Source: Thalassotalea_H castellviae (GTDB taxonomy: Bacteria; Pseudomonadota; Gammaproteobacteria; Enterobacterales; Alteromonadaceae). Taken from it: a stretch of 64,000 bases of DNA. Made by a program: the position numbers and the translations under genes. Shown one piece after another: positions 1 to 7,442 of this stretch (positions are counted from its first letter, which is position 1; each line of letters starts with the position of its first letter). Under the pieces are notes generated by a model. The model had not been told where the DNA came from, did not search any database, and saw nothing but the letters and a program-made list of their open reading frames with translations. The stretch spans positions 1 through 64,000 of the forward strand of contig NZ_JAVRIF010000004.1 in assembly GCF_031846185.1 (NCBI RefSeq). Direction: 5' to 3'.

Positions 1-57
1 CTGTTCAAGCGGGACAAATTACAGTTGGCTGTTATTAGGGCATTAGCTGTTTATAGA
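1..57 (+). repeat. Shortened attC-like site at the window edge
   Basis: The bases include GGGACAAATTACAGTTGGCTG followed directly by TTATTAGGGCATTAGC. The same left-arm pattern (GGAC, then ACAG-TTGGCTG) and right-end pattern (TATTAGGGCG) occur in the complete attC sites at 7306 and 8575. Here about 45 bases of the central hairpin are missing and the outer TAACAA box would lie left of the window. I read it as an internally deleted or short integron attC. It suggests that a cassette array continues to the left. Confidence 0.5.
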
Positions 58-90
58 TATTAGTATTAATTTAAACTTAAAGGGAAAAAA

Positions 91-693
91 ATGAAAAAAA
101 TAATTTTATGTATTTTACTGACAGTACCTGCATTAGCTCAGGCTGGAATTCTTAGTTTTCTAGGTGACGTGTCAAGTATTTCTTCGGCAATGAATTCTGG
201 TCAACAATCATATAGCCAAAGTGACTTGAAGGAAATAAATAGTTATTTATGGTGGTATGTTGAAAGAAATAAAAAATTAGATGGATATGAGTTTTTAGCT
301 GAAGCTTTAGAGAAATCAAACGACGCAGGTTACTTGGATACTGCGGCGCAGGCATACTACATACATGGTCAAAAAGAAAAAGCTCTAGAGATATATGAAA
401 CTAGGGTTTTACCTACAGCTAGGGCTACTTGTCGTGGTTGCGAGAAATTTTATAAAAAAATGGTAGGTCTTAGTAGTAATCAAAAAGTTCCATACTCTAA
501 AATATACAAAAAACAGCAAAAAGAGTTAGAAGCCTTACAAAAGCAAAAAGAACTTGAGGCTGTCAAAAATGCTGAAGTCAAATCTGAAGAATTCCCTATT
601 AATCTTGCTATTTGGGGAATTTTAGCCACATTATTATTAAATCTGACTGTAAATACTATTGCACTTTTCAAATCAAAACAGCTAACAAGTTAA
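91..693 (+). CDS. Hypothetical exported protein with C-terminal membrane anchor
   Basis: I do not recognise the family. The 200-residue product starts with a clear signal peptide (Met-Lys-Lys, hydrophobic core, ALAQA cleavage region near residue 18). Its middle is helical and resembles a TPR pair around residues 60-105, with a CRGC motif near residue 115. A Lys/Glu-rich coiled coil runs over about 140-168, followed by one membrane span near 172-193. The protein is probably a periplasmic domain tied to the inner membrane. AGGG sits before the ATG. The stop codon lies inside a TAACAAG sequence like the left end of an attC site, and an attC-like repeat precedes the gene, so it may be an integron cassette gene. 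Confidence 0.6.
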   Translation: MKKIILCILLTVPALAQAGILSFLGDVSSISSAMNSGQQSYSQSDLKEINSYLWWYVERNKKLDGYEFLAEALEKSNDAGYLDTAAQAYYIHGQKEKALEIYETRVLPTARATCRGCEKFYKKMVGLSSNQKVPYSKIYKKQQKELEALQKQKELEAVKNAEVKSEEFPINLAIWGILATLLLNLTVNTIALFKSKQLTS

Positions 694-719
694 TCAAACG
701 TAAAAATGAAATCCCCCCG

Positions 720-759
720 TTTTAGTCGACACCTCCTCATCACATTGAGGAGGCTAAAA
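720..759 (+). terminator. Hairpin between the first two genes, possible terminator
   Basis: Arms CCTCCTC (732-738) and GAGGAGG (747-753) are flanked by TTTTAG (720-725) and CTAAAA (754-759), with a one-sided bulge of six bases (TCGACA). The stem is strong but has no run of T on the plus strand. A one-sided bulge is also a feature of attC folds, and TAACAAG lies just upstream at 683-689, so it could be a decayed attC instead. Confidence 0.35.
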
Positions 760-775
760 TACCAGAGGATAATGC

Positions 776-1207
776 ATGAATAAATTTAGCGCTTTCGTAT
801 TAGTACTTTTACTGATATTAACACTCGATGGTCAAGCCAAAGAACAAATGCCTGATAACGTAAAAACCGTTGAGCAGTTCGTTGCTTTTTTTAATGCACA
901 AGATAGTGGCGCTATGGCAAGTTTGGTTGTTGATGATATTGAATGGTTAAGTATCGTAGGCAACGAGGTTATCGTAGAAGCTAAAGGTAAGAATAATTTA
1001 ATGGAGAGCATGAACGATTATTTTAAGTCTTGTTCAACATGTAAGTCTGAGCTTTCTGACATTGTATCTACCAAAAGCAGAGTAAGTGCGGTTGAGATTG
1101 CTAGTTGGCAAGGAAAAAACGGTCAAAAATCACAACGTGCTATCTCTGTATATGAATTTTCTGCTGGGCTGATAGCTCGCGTTTATTATTTTCCTGCAGA
1201 AAAATAA
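776..1207 (+). CDS. Secreted NTF2/SnoaL-like protein
   Basis: The 143-residue product has a signal peptide (residues 1-21, ending near DGQAKEQ) and then a cone-shaped alpha+beta NTF2-like domain. The typical opening helix pattern is visible (VEQFVAFFNAQDSGAMASLV), followed by a D-D-I-E-W strand and the late strand VYEFSAGLIARVYYF. Proteins of this fold include ketosteroid isomerases and many small-molecule binding proteins; no catalytic residues can be assigned here. A CSTC pair near residue 87 may form a disulfide in the periplasm. AGAGG precedes the ATG by seven bases. The substrate is unknown. Confidence 0.6.
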   Translation: MNKFSAFVLVLLLILTLDGQAKEQMPDNVKTVEQFVAFFNAQDSGAMASLVVDDIEWLSIVGNEVIVEAKGKNNLMESMNDYFKSCSTCKSELSDIVSTKSRVSAVEIASWQGKNGQKSQRAISVYEFSAGLIARVYYFPAEK

Positions 1208-1241
1208 AAAAGAGATAACAGCCCACTCAATATGGCCTAAT

Positions 1242-1727
1242 ATGCACACCTATAAAGCAGCAACAATTGACGAGTCTGATTTACTCACCGCTTTAATGAG
1301 AAGAGCCAAAGCCCATTGGGGTTATCCACAAGAATGGCTGGATGAATGGAAAAAGGAATTAACCCTCTCTCCAAGTTACATAGCTGCAAACATCGTTGTA
1401 ATTCTAGAAGCTGAGAAAAAGGCGATTGGCTTTTTTGGCCTTGAACTCAAAGACAACTTTGCCTACCTAAGCCATTTGTGGGTAGAGCCGCTTCATATAG
1501 GCAATGGGTTCGGTAAACTATTATTAGTAGAGTCCTGCAAAGCAGCCCTTAACCGCGGCTACTCAACAATAGAGCTGGTCGCAGACCCAAATGCAGAGAA
1601 TTTTTATAAACTTTGTGGCGCAAAAAACATTGGCGAAGTTCACAGCGAAATTTTCGGTACACCAAGAGTATTACCTAAAATGCGGTTAACTTTAAACAGC
1701 ATGAACAAATTGCTCAACAACACGTAA
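1242..1727 (+). CDS. GNAT family N-acetyltransferase
   Basis: A single-domain, cytoplasmic GNAT enzyme of 161 residues that should transfer an acetyl group from acetyl-CoA to an amine. The acetyl-CoA binding loop (motif A) is GNGFGKLLL near residues 88-96, after the strand YLSHLWVEP. Motif B appears as ENFYKLCGAKNIG near 127-139. The substrate cannot be told from sequence. The start has no strong ribosome binding site and lies 34 bases after the preceding gene. Such small GNAT genes are common in integron cassettes, which fits the attC-like sequences nearby, but no complete attC borders this gene. Confidence 0.75.
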   Translation: MHTYKAATIDESDLLTALMRRAKAHWGYPQEWLDEWKKELTLSPSYIAANIVVILEAEKKAIGFFGLELKDNFAYLSHLWVEPLHIGNGFGKLLLVESCKAALNRGYSTIELVADPNAENFYKLCGAKNIGEVHSEIFGTPRVLPKMRLTLNSMNKLLNNT

Positions 1728-1933
1728 AACCACATGTCATAGCAGCTAAGCTTTAGCGACGTATAAGTTTGAAATGATTCCCCTTTATAGCTTTACTTTC
1801 AACTTTTTTAACTGAGCGGAAATTTCGCGAATCTCCTTACCTTAGACTACTCTATTGACTATAGATTAAATTTTTTCACCCATATCAAATTGTACAAAAT
1901 ATGAATTGAATATTTATATTTTAGGAGAACGTC

Positions 1934-2716
1934 ATGACGCGATGGATATGCTTATTCTGTTTCTGTTTATACTCACCAATAAATTTTGCAAAAGACGTTA
2001 GAATTTTATCGGTTGATGAACCTCCCGCCAATTACCTGAATGAAAACAATAAACCAGAAGGTTATGCCGTTGATATCATTAACGCATTAAAAAAGCAGGT
2101 TGGTTCAAACAGTGAAATAGAATTTACCCCAGAAGCCAGAGCGATTAACTTGGCCAGAACTCAAGCAAATATTTTACTGTTCAGCATTTCAAGGACCGAT
2201 TTTAGAGAGAGTGATTACCGTTGGATAGGGCCCATTTTCACAAAGAAGTGGGAAGTGTATGCATTAAAAAAATCAAATTTCATCATAAACAACTTTGATG
2301 ATCTCAAAACACTTCCCATCATAGGTTTAGTCAGAGGTGATGTCAGAGAAGAATGGTTAATAAATAAAAAACTAACGAATTTACATTCAGTCACTCACCA
2401 CCAACAAAATATTCAACGACTATTAATCGGTAGAGTTTCAGCCATTGTCTTTGAAAAATCAGGAATGAGCCAATTATTCAAAGCATTGCAACTTGATGAG
2501 ACGGAAGTGGAGTCAATTTTCACGATCAAGGAAGCCCCTGTATACATAGCCATCTCTAAAAAAACACCTTTAAAGACATTTAACATCTGGCAGCGAGCGT
2601 TTAACAAAATAAAGCAAAATGGTCAGCTAAAAAAAATATCAACGCATTGGCAAAAAAAACTAAAGGATGATTTTAAGATAAAAAGCAAAATATCAAATCA
2701 ACTGCTAACCTTTTAA
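1934..2716 (+). CDS. Periplasmic solute-binding protein, family 3 type
   Basis: The 260-residue product has a signal peptide (residues 1-19, ending NFA) followed by the two-lobed fold of polar amino acid type binding proteins. The opening ILSVDEPPANYLNENNKPEG-Y-VDI pattern is typical of the family, as is the later RGDVREEWL hinge region. No transporter permease or ATPase gene lies nearby. Instead the gene is followed after 26 bases by a chemoreceptor gene, so it may deliver a ligand to that receptor or act as a free sensor. TAGGAG lies eight bases before the ATG. Proteins of this group in marine Alteromonadales are often annotated as transporter substrate-binding proteins without a known ligand. 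Confidence 0.7.
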   Translation: MTRWICLFCFCLYSPINFAKDVRILSVDEPPANYLNENNKPEGYAVDIINALKKQVGSNSEIEFTPEARAINLARTQANILLFSISRTDFRESDYRWIGPIFTKKWEVYALKKSNFIINNFDDLKTLPIIGLVRGDVREEWLINKKLTNLHSVTHHQQNIQRLLIGRVSAIVFEKSGMSQLFKALQLDETEVESIFTIKEAPVYIAISKKTPLKTFNIWQRAFNKIKQNGQLKKISTHWQKKLKDDFKIKSKISNQLLTF

Positions 2717-2742
2717 ATAATAATACGTAGAGGAATATATTG

Positions 2743-4377
2743 ATGAATATGCATACTATTCGATTCCGATATACTGCATTATTTTGCAGTTTGGGCATTT
2801 GTTTAACTATTTTAGTTCTAATGAATAACAGCTTAGTTTCGACAACTGAAGACAGTCTCGTGCGCTTTGGTAGTAATTTTAATCCTGCTATTTCTGCCGT
2901 GATCAATGCTGATAGAGATTTATACCAAGCCAAAGTCGCTGAATTAAAAGTGTTAAATGAAGGTATTTCCTCAGGAAATATTGAGCAAAATTATGCCGAT
3001 TATCAAGAAAATGCGAAACAAGCATTGGATCGTTTTAACAAATATAAGCAATTAATGTCTGATTATCCGGATGTGAACATTCAGCTAAAAGGCTTCGATG
3101 CAAGTTATAATCTTTGGCTTACAGAATCGAATCAAGTCTTTAGCTTAGTGAAAAACAATCAACTTTCGGCAGCCAAAGCACACGCAAATACAACTTCACA
3201 GAAAACCTTTGATGAATTACGTGAGTTCTATAATTTAGCGGGTGAGTTAGCCGATAAAAAAAGTACTTCAGTCAGCAAAGAAACTATTTCAACAGTGGAT
3301 AGCAGCATTGTTATTTTATCCGTGATTAGCGGTATTATCATCATTTTAACCTTCGTGATCGGCATTGCCGCACCTAAAGCGATGGCTGATGCTTTACACG
3401 ATTTATCAGAAAAATTAAAAGCGATTAATACTGGCGATGGGGACTTAACAAAACGTATTTGTTCGAAAAGAAAAGATGAAATAGGCCAAGTGGCCAATAA
3501 TTTGGATGAATTTATCGACAGTTTAGCTAACTTAATTAAATCTATCGTTGACCAATCCTCTCAAGTGATCTCAGGGGTCAGTGAATTAGATGCTGGTGCA
3601 ACAGAAATAAAAGAAACGAGTGAGCAGCAATTATTATCGGTCGAAATGATCGTCACCGCGGTAAACGAAATGTCATACGCCATTGCTGAAGTCGCTAAAA
3701 ATGCTCAGTTAACCTCAACAGAAATCATGATGGTGAATAACTTAGCTCATGAAGGTACAGACATCACCTCTGAAGCGGTTAGTGAAATTCAAGGTCTATC
3801 AGTTACCGTTGAGGAAGCAACAGCGGTCATTGTAAAATTATCGGAAAATTCACAAAATATTGCTTCAGTATTAGATGTAATTAGGGGAATCGCTGAACAA
3901 ACCAATTTGTTAGCACTCAATGCGGCTATTGAAGCGGCAAGAGCCGGAGAACAAGGCCGAGGATTTGCCGTTGTAGCCGATGAAGTGCGTACGCTAGCGA
4001 GTAGAACACAGCAATCAACAGAAGATATTCAAGTGATGATTGAAGCGTTAAAAACAGGAGTTGATAATGCGGTCACCGCAATTGGTAAAGGTAATGCAGC
4101 GACAAAAACCAGTGTAGAATTATCACAAAAAACCTTGGAAGCGTTAGAAAAAATATCAGAGGCTTCAAATAGAGTTTCTGATGTCGCGGCACAAACAGCT
4201 ACCGCAACTGAAGAACAAAGCCAAGTTTCTGATGATGTCAGTAAAAACTTAACGGTGATGTCTGATCAAACCAAAGTGAACCATGAGGTTGCGGGTAAAA
4301 ACAGTTACGCTTCAGAAACAACCATGCAGCTGGCAACAGCATTAAGTAACTCTGTTACTCGTTTTAAGCTTGAATAA
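2743..4377 (+). CDS. Methyl-accepting chemotaxis protein
   Basis: An inner-membrane chemoreceptor of about 544 residues. The first membrane span covers residues 8-28, followed by a four-helix-bundle periplasmic sensor domain (about 30-185). A second span lies at 189-212, then a HAMP linker (LSEKLKAINTGDGDLTKRI) and the long cytoplasmic signalling coiled coil. The conserved hairpin tip that binds CheA and CheW is present (EQTNLLALNAAIEAARAGE, then GFAVVADEVRTLA). There is no C-terminal CheR-binding pentapeptide. I chose ATG 2743 rather than the TTG just before it, because GAGGAA sits nine bases upstream. The gene follows the solute-binding protein gene and probably shares its transcript. Confidence 0.93.
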   Translation: MNMHTIRFRYTALFCSLGICLTILVLMNNSLVSTTEDSLVRFGSNFNPAISAVINADRDLYQAKVAELKVLNEGISSGNIEQNYADYQENAKQALDRFNKYKQLMSDYPDVNIQLKGFDASYNLWLTESNQVFSLVKNNQLSAAKAHANTTSQKTFDELREFYNLAGELADKKSTSVSKETISTVDSSIVILSVISGIIIILTFVIGIAAPKAMADALHDLSEKLKAINTGDGDLTKRICSKRKDEIGQVANNLDEFIDSLANLIKSIVDQSSQVISGVSELDAGATEIKETSEQQLLSVEMIVTAVNEMSYAIAEVAKNAQLTSTEIMMVNNLAHEGTDITSEAVSEIQGLSVTVEEATAVIVKLSENSQNIASVLDVIRGIAEQTNLLALNAAIEAARAGEQGRGFAVVADEVRTLASRTQQSTEDIQVMIEALKTGVDNAVTAIGKGNAATKTSVELSQKTLEALEKISEASNRVSDVAAQTATATEEQSQVSDDVSKNLTVMSDQTKVNHEVAGKNSYASETTMQLATALSNSVTRFKLE

Positions 4378-4448
4378 AATCTTCAACATTGGCCCATAAT
4401 GATTGCGTCAGCCCCTTCGTCAATAGTCCGATGATTAAAATTGCTGCA

Positions 4449-4484
4449 ATAACTGCAATTAGCGTAAAAACTAACTGCAGTTAT
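4449..4484. terminator. Inverted repeat between convergent genes
   Basis: ATAACTGCA (4449-4457) pairs with TGCAGTTAT (4476-4484) around an 18-base loop. It sits between the convergent chemoreceptor and gamma-glutamyltransferase genes, where a shared terminator is expected. There is no clear T run. Confidence 0.3.
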
Positions 4485-4504
4485 ATTATTAACTTAATCA
4501 ATAA

Positions 4505-6166
4505 TTATTGACTATCGAACGTAAGTGAAACGCCTCTGCTGAATTCACCTTTTTCTGAAGCTGCACTAAGCTGCCCCTTTTTCTTGATGATCATTTGCAC
4601 ATCACCAAACACATCTTCTTTGGTTATATAGCCCATGTTTTGCAATGACTTTAATACATTATTTTCAATGCCGGGGTAGTACCAAATCTCATTTTTAGGC
4701 AGCAATTGATGATGAAATCTCGGCGCATTTACAGCCTCTTCTGCAGACATATCATATTCAACCACATTTAATATTGATTGATAAACCGACGATATTATCG
4801 TGGTGCCACCTGGCGATCCCGTGACTAATTCAACTCCGTTATTTTTCAGTAAAATGGTAGGAGACATAGAAGATAGCATGCGCTTATTTGGTTGAATCTC
4901 ATTAGCCACACCACCAACAGCTCCAAAAATATTTGCCGCTCCGGGTTTCGCACTAAAGTCATCCATTTCATCGTTTAAAATAAAACCCGCGCCTTCAACC
5001 ACCACACCACTGCCAAAGGTATAATTAATGGTGGTTGTGTTAGAAATCGCATTGCCCCATTGGTCAACAATAGAAAAATGCGTGGTATCTCGGCTTTCAA
5101 TCAAGCCTGGTGCTATATCTTCAGTCGTCGATATGCTGTTCATAGAAATATCGCTTGTACGACTCTTTATATAATCACTTGCTAATAGTTGCTGAACAGG
5201 TACTTGATAAAAATCAGGATCGCCTAAATATTCTGCTCTATCTGCAAAAACACGTTTGCCAATTTCAGAAAGCAAATGCATGTAATTTTTAGAGTTATGT
5301 TCAATCTGTTTTTCTGCGCTGAGCAAATCGAACATACTTAACCATTGTAAAATAGCGATCCCGCCGGAACTTGGAGGTGGAGCCGTTATAACATCGTAGT
5401 CACGCCATTTCATTTGTAGTGGTTCTCGCCACTTTGATTGATAACTCGCTAAATCTTTTTCAGTAATAATACCGCCATTTTTTGCCATAAAATCACTGAT
5501 AATTTTTGCGGTTTTTCCAAGGTAAAAGCCATCTCTCCCTGCTTTTGCAATTCTTTTCAGAGTTTGTGCCAGCTCAGGTTGCTTGAAGGTATCTCCGGCT
5601 TTTAAACCACCAAAATATGACGAAAAATTCACTTCAATATTTTTGTTTTTAAAACTCTTCACTCGCCAATCAATTGCTTTTGCTAAAGTAGAATGAACAA
5701 TAAAACCATTTGAAGCTAAGTTAATTGCTGGCGCCAACAATGCTTGCCATGGTTTAGAGCCGTATTTTTTATGCGCCTGCCACATGCCTTCTACCGTGCC
5801 AGGAACTCCTGATGACAAAATGCTAAAAGTAGAGAGATGAGGAATAACGTTTTTATCGCTATCTAGATACATATCTCGATGAGCAGCCTTAGGTGCAACT
5901 TCTCGATAATCTAAAAAATCAGTTTTACCGTCTTTAAAAATCGTCATAAAGCCACCGCCACCAACATTACCCGCTTCCGGTAAAGTAACAGCCAAAACAA
6001 ACTGCGCGGCAATAGCGGCATCGATAGCATTACCACCACTTATTAAAACGTCTTTAGCCACTTGAGCACTATAACTATCAGGCATGGCAACGGCGGATTG
6101 AGCGTGAACTTTATTGACATAAAAAAAGCAGAGCAGTAGAAAAATAAGTGTGGTTATTTTCTGCAT
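4505..6166 (-). CDS. ggt: Gamma-glutamyltransferase (glutathione hydrolase)
   Basis: A periplasmic Ntn-hydrolase of 553 residues that cuts the gamma-glutamyl bond of glutathione and related peptides. It matures by self-cleavage before the nucleophile Thr, which is the first Thr of DTTHFS (Thr361 here). The small subunit contains the substrate-binding motifs NDEMDDFSAKPG, PNKRMLSSMSPT and GSPGGTTI. The large subunit begins VAMPDSYSAQVAKDVLISGG and contains GNVGGGGFM. The start is set at 6166 because AGGGA lies upstream and the product then opens with a normal signal peptide (MQKITTLIFLLLC...VHA); an upstream in-frame start at 6208 would hide it. The gene is monocistronic and convergent with the chemoreceptor gene. 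Confidence 0.95.
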   Translation of the reverse strand: MQKITTLIFLLLCFFYVNKVHAQSAVAMPDSYSAQVAKDVLISGGNAIDAAIAAQFVLAVTLPEAGNVGGGGFMTIFKDGKTDFLDYREVAPKAAHRDMYLDSDKNVIPHLSTFSILSSGVPGTVEGMWQAHKKYGSKPWQALLAPAINLASNGFIVHSTLAKAIDWRVKSFKNKNIEVNFSSYFGGLKAGDTFKQPELAQTLKRIAKAGRDGFYLGKTAKIISDFMAKNGGIITEKDLASYQSKWREPLQMKWRDYDVITAPPPSSGGIAILQWLSMFDLLSAEKQIEHNSKNYMHLLSEIGKRVFADRAEYLGDPDFYQVPVQQLLASDYIKSRTSDISMNSISTTEDIAPGLIESRDTTHFSIVDQWGNAISNTTTINYTFGSGVVVEGAGFILNDEMDDFSAKPGAANIFGAVGGVANEIQPNKRMLSSMSPTILLKNNGVELVTGSPGGTTIISSVYQSILNVVEYDMSAEEAVNAPRFHHQLLPKNEIWYYPGIENNVLKSLQNMGYITKEDVFGDVQMIIKKKGQLSAASEKGEFSRGVSLTFDSQ

Positions 6167-6464
6167 AGTAATTCCCTGTATATGATTTCTGTTTATTGAA
6201 TCTATCATGCGAACAAAAGAAAACCAGTTATTTATCTTAATGTGTAGTAACTCGTAATTTATTTGATACTTTAAATTTTGGATTTGATCTAATCGAATAA
6301 AAATTTAGGTCAACGAAGACACGAAATATGATGTAAGAACGTTAGGAGTTAAAGGCGTTAAAAATTAACTTTCTATCTCACCTTGAGGCAAAAAGCGCCA
6401 TAGACTTTTGAGCAATGCGTTAAGATAAATGTCATTAGTCGGGCGTTCTCAAAGGTTAAGAAAT

Positions 6465-6619
6465 TCAATTTTTATCAATTGGGCTCATTGTTCCTGATGA
6501 ATACTGCACTATGACGTGTGTATATTTGAGTTATTCTTAAATCATTATGCCCCAATAACTCTTGTACTGTTCTTATATCAGCACCATTTAATAGCAACTG
6601 GGTCGCAAAACTGTGACGG
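6465..6619 (-). pseudogene. intI: Integron integrase intI, C-terminal remnant
   Basis: Read on the minus strand from 6618, the frame gives RHSFATQLLLNGADIRTVQ, ELLGHND and ITQIYT. These are the second catalytic Arg, the LGH motif and the Tyr nucleophile region of tyrosine recombinases. The DIRTVQELLGHND string is closer to integron integrases than to XerC or XerD. One base appears lost just after the Tyr; the next frame then continues SSGTMSPIDKN and stops at 6465-6467, which is the usual integron-integrase ending (GT-SP-D). The fragment starts abruptly at 6619, the base before an attC. It is a dead gene. Confidence 0.75.
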
Positions 6620-6716
6620 ATAACAAGTCACTTCAGCAAGACAAAAAACAACTGGTTTTAGCTCGTGCCTCGCTAATTTTAACCAACTATTTTATTGCCT
6701 CTGAATGAGGCGTAAT
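6620..6716 (+). repeat. attC site 1, fused to the intI remnant
   Basis: The site begins ATAACAAG and ends GAGGCGTAAT. The arms GGTTTTAGC (6655-6663) and GCTAA...AACC (6672-6684) can pair, and a second short stem GCCTC/GAGGC sits at 6698-6711. The right-hand core GCGTAAT departs from GCGTTAT, so recombination there may be weak. Compare the better sites at 7306 and 8575. Confidence 0.6.
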
Positions 6717-6721
6717 TTTTC

Positions 6722-7015
6722 CTAGAGTGCGGAGTTAACATCCATACTTTTATGTAATATTCTCACGATAAATATTTGACTGTTTTTATACTCTTTGTAA
6801 TAGATTACATGGCTAACTTGTGGGTATTTTCTGTAACCTTCTCTTATATAATCACAGTTAATACCTAACTCGGGATCATCAGCTAATAAATGGAAGGTGT
6901 TATCTAATACTTTTAAGTAATCATTCCGTTGAAGAACTCCCCAAGTAATTTGGGTATATCTAGCTATTTTAATTAAATCTGTTTTGGCTTTCGACGATAA
7001 TACAAACCTATTCAT
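6722..7015 (-). CDS. parE: ParE-family toxin of a toxin-antitoxin pair
   Basis: A 97-residue RelE/ParE-superfamily toxin. Family signs are the opening FVLSSKAKTDLIKIARYT, the middle LADDPELGINCDYIREGYRKYP and the closing strand IVRILHKSMD, where the RILH-x-x-MD ending is typical of ParE. Members of this family poison DNA gyrase and are neutralised by ParD; the target here is inferred from family. Its ATG overlaps the antitoxin stop by one base (TAATG), so the two are translationally coupled. The pair lies on the minus strand between two attC sites, opposite to the cassette direction, and so must use its own promoter. Confidence 0.88.
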   Translation of the reverse strand: MNRFVLSSKAKTDLIKIARYTQITWGVLQRNDYLKVLDNTFHLLADDPELGINCDYIREGYRKYPQVSHVIYYKEYKNSQIFIVRILHKSMDVNSAL

Positions 7016-7254
7016 TAATGGTTATCTTTATCTAATTCCGTCAATAAGCTTTCATAGCTATACTCAGCAACACCGCTTTGTTCGCCTTGGATTAACATAT
7101 TACGTAAATTTAAAAGCTTAGCTTCTTGATCTTCTAAGGCTCTTAATCCTGCTCTAATGATTTCACTTGCTGAGCCATAACGACCAGTGTTAAGTTGTTG
7201 GTTTATAAACTGATCAAAATGATCGCCTAGTGTAACGCTTGTATTTTTAGCCAT
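7015..7254 (-). CDS. parD: ParD-family antitoxin
   Basis: A 79-residue antitoxin. The N-terminus (NTSVTLGDHFDQFINQQL, then GRYGSASEIIRAGLRALE) is the ribbon-helix-helix DNA-binding domain typical of ParD, and the acidic C-terminal tail (residues 50-79) should wrap the toxin. ATG 7254 is chosen because GAGG lies nine bases upstream and the product then starts MAKNTSVTL, as in homologues. It would repress its own promoter through the inverted repeat at 7272-7298. Toxin-antitoxin pairs are well known as stabilisers of integron cassette arrays. Confidence 0.9.
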   Translation of the reverse strand: MAKNTSVTLGDHFDQFINQQLNTGRYGSASEIIRAGLRALEDQEAKLLNLRNMLIQGEQSGVAEYSYESLLTELDKDNH

Positions 7255-7271
7255 GATGTAAAACCTCAAAA

Positions 7272-7298
7272 GTACCTATATGTAAGATATTATGGTAC
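7272..7298 (-). promoter_or_regulatory. Candidate ParD operator and parDE promoter
   Basis: GTACC (7272-7276) and GGTAC (7294-7298) form an inverted repeat around an AT-rich centre (TATATGTAAGATATTAT), 18 to 44 bases upstream of the parD start. An autoregulatory operator is expected at this place. The promoter elements are not clear enough to assign. Confidence 0.45.
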
Positions 7299-7305
7299 AA
7301 AAAAG

Positions 7306-7400
7306 ATAACAAGTCATTCAAAAGGACAAAAGACAGCTGGCTGTTTTCACTGCGTTCAACATTTTAGTCAACAATTTTTTGCTCTGTATTAGGGCGATAT
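7306..7400 (+). repeat. attC site 2
   Basis: The site runs from ATAACAAGTC to TATTAGGGCGATAT. GCTGGCTG on the left faces AGTCAAC on the right across a central loop. Long blocks are shared with site 3: TAACAAGTCA, AGGAC, TGGCTG, CAACATTTTAG, CAACAATTTTTTGC and TATTAGGGCG. The core reads GCGATAT instead of GCGTTAT. It lies between the parDE promoter and the acyltransferase gene. Confidence 0.75.
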
Positions 7401-7442
7401 AAACCACACAGATTGTGGTATCTATTAAATTAAGGTTGTCAA

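Noticed and set aside
6340..6450. A further attC-like stretch left of the integrase remnant (GGCGTTAA at 6353 and ATGCGTTAAG near 6418, GTCGGGCGTT near 6441)
   Set aside because: Only the short core words match. The arms do not pair well, and such words are frequent in AT-rich DNA, so it is not listed as a site.
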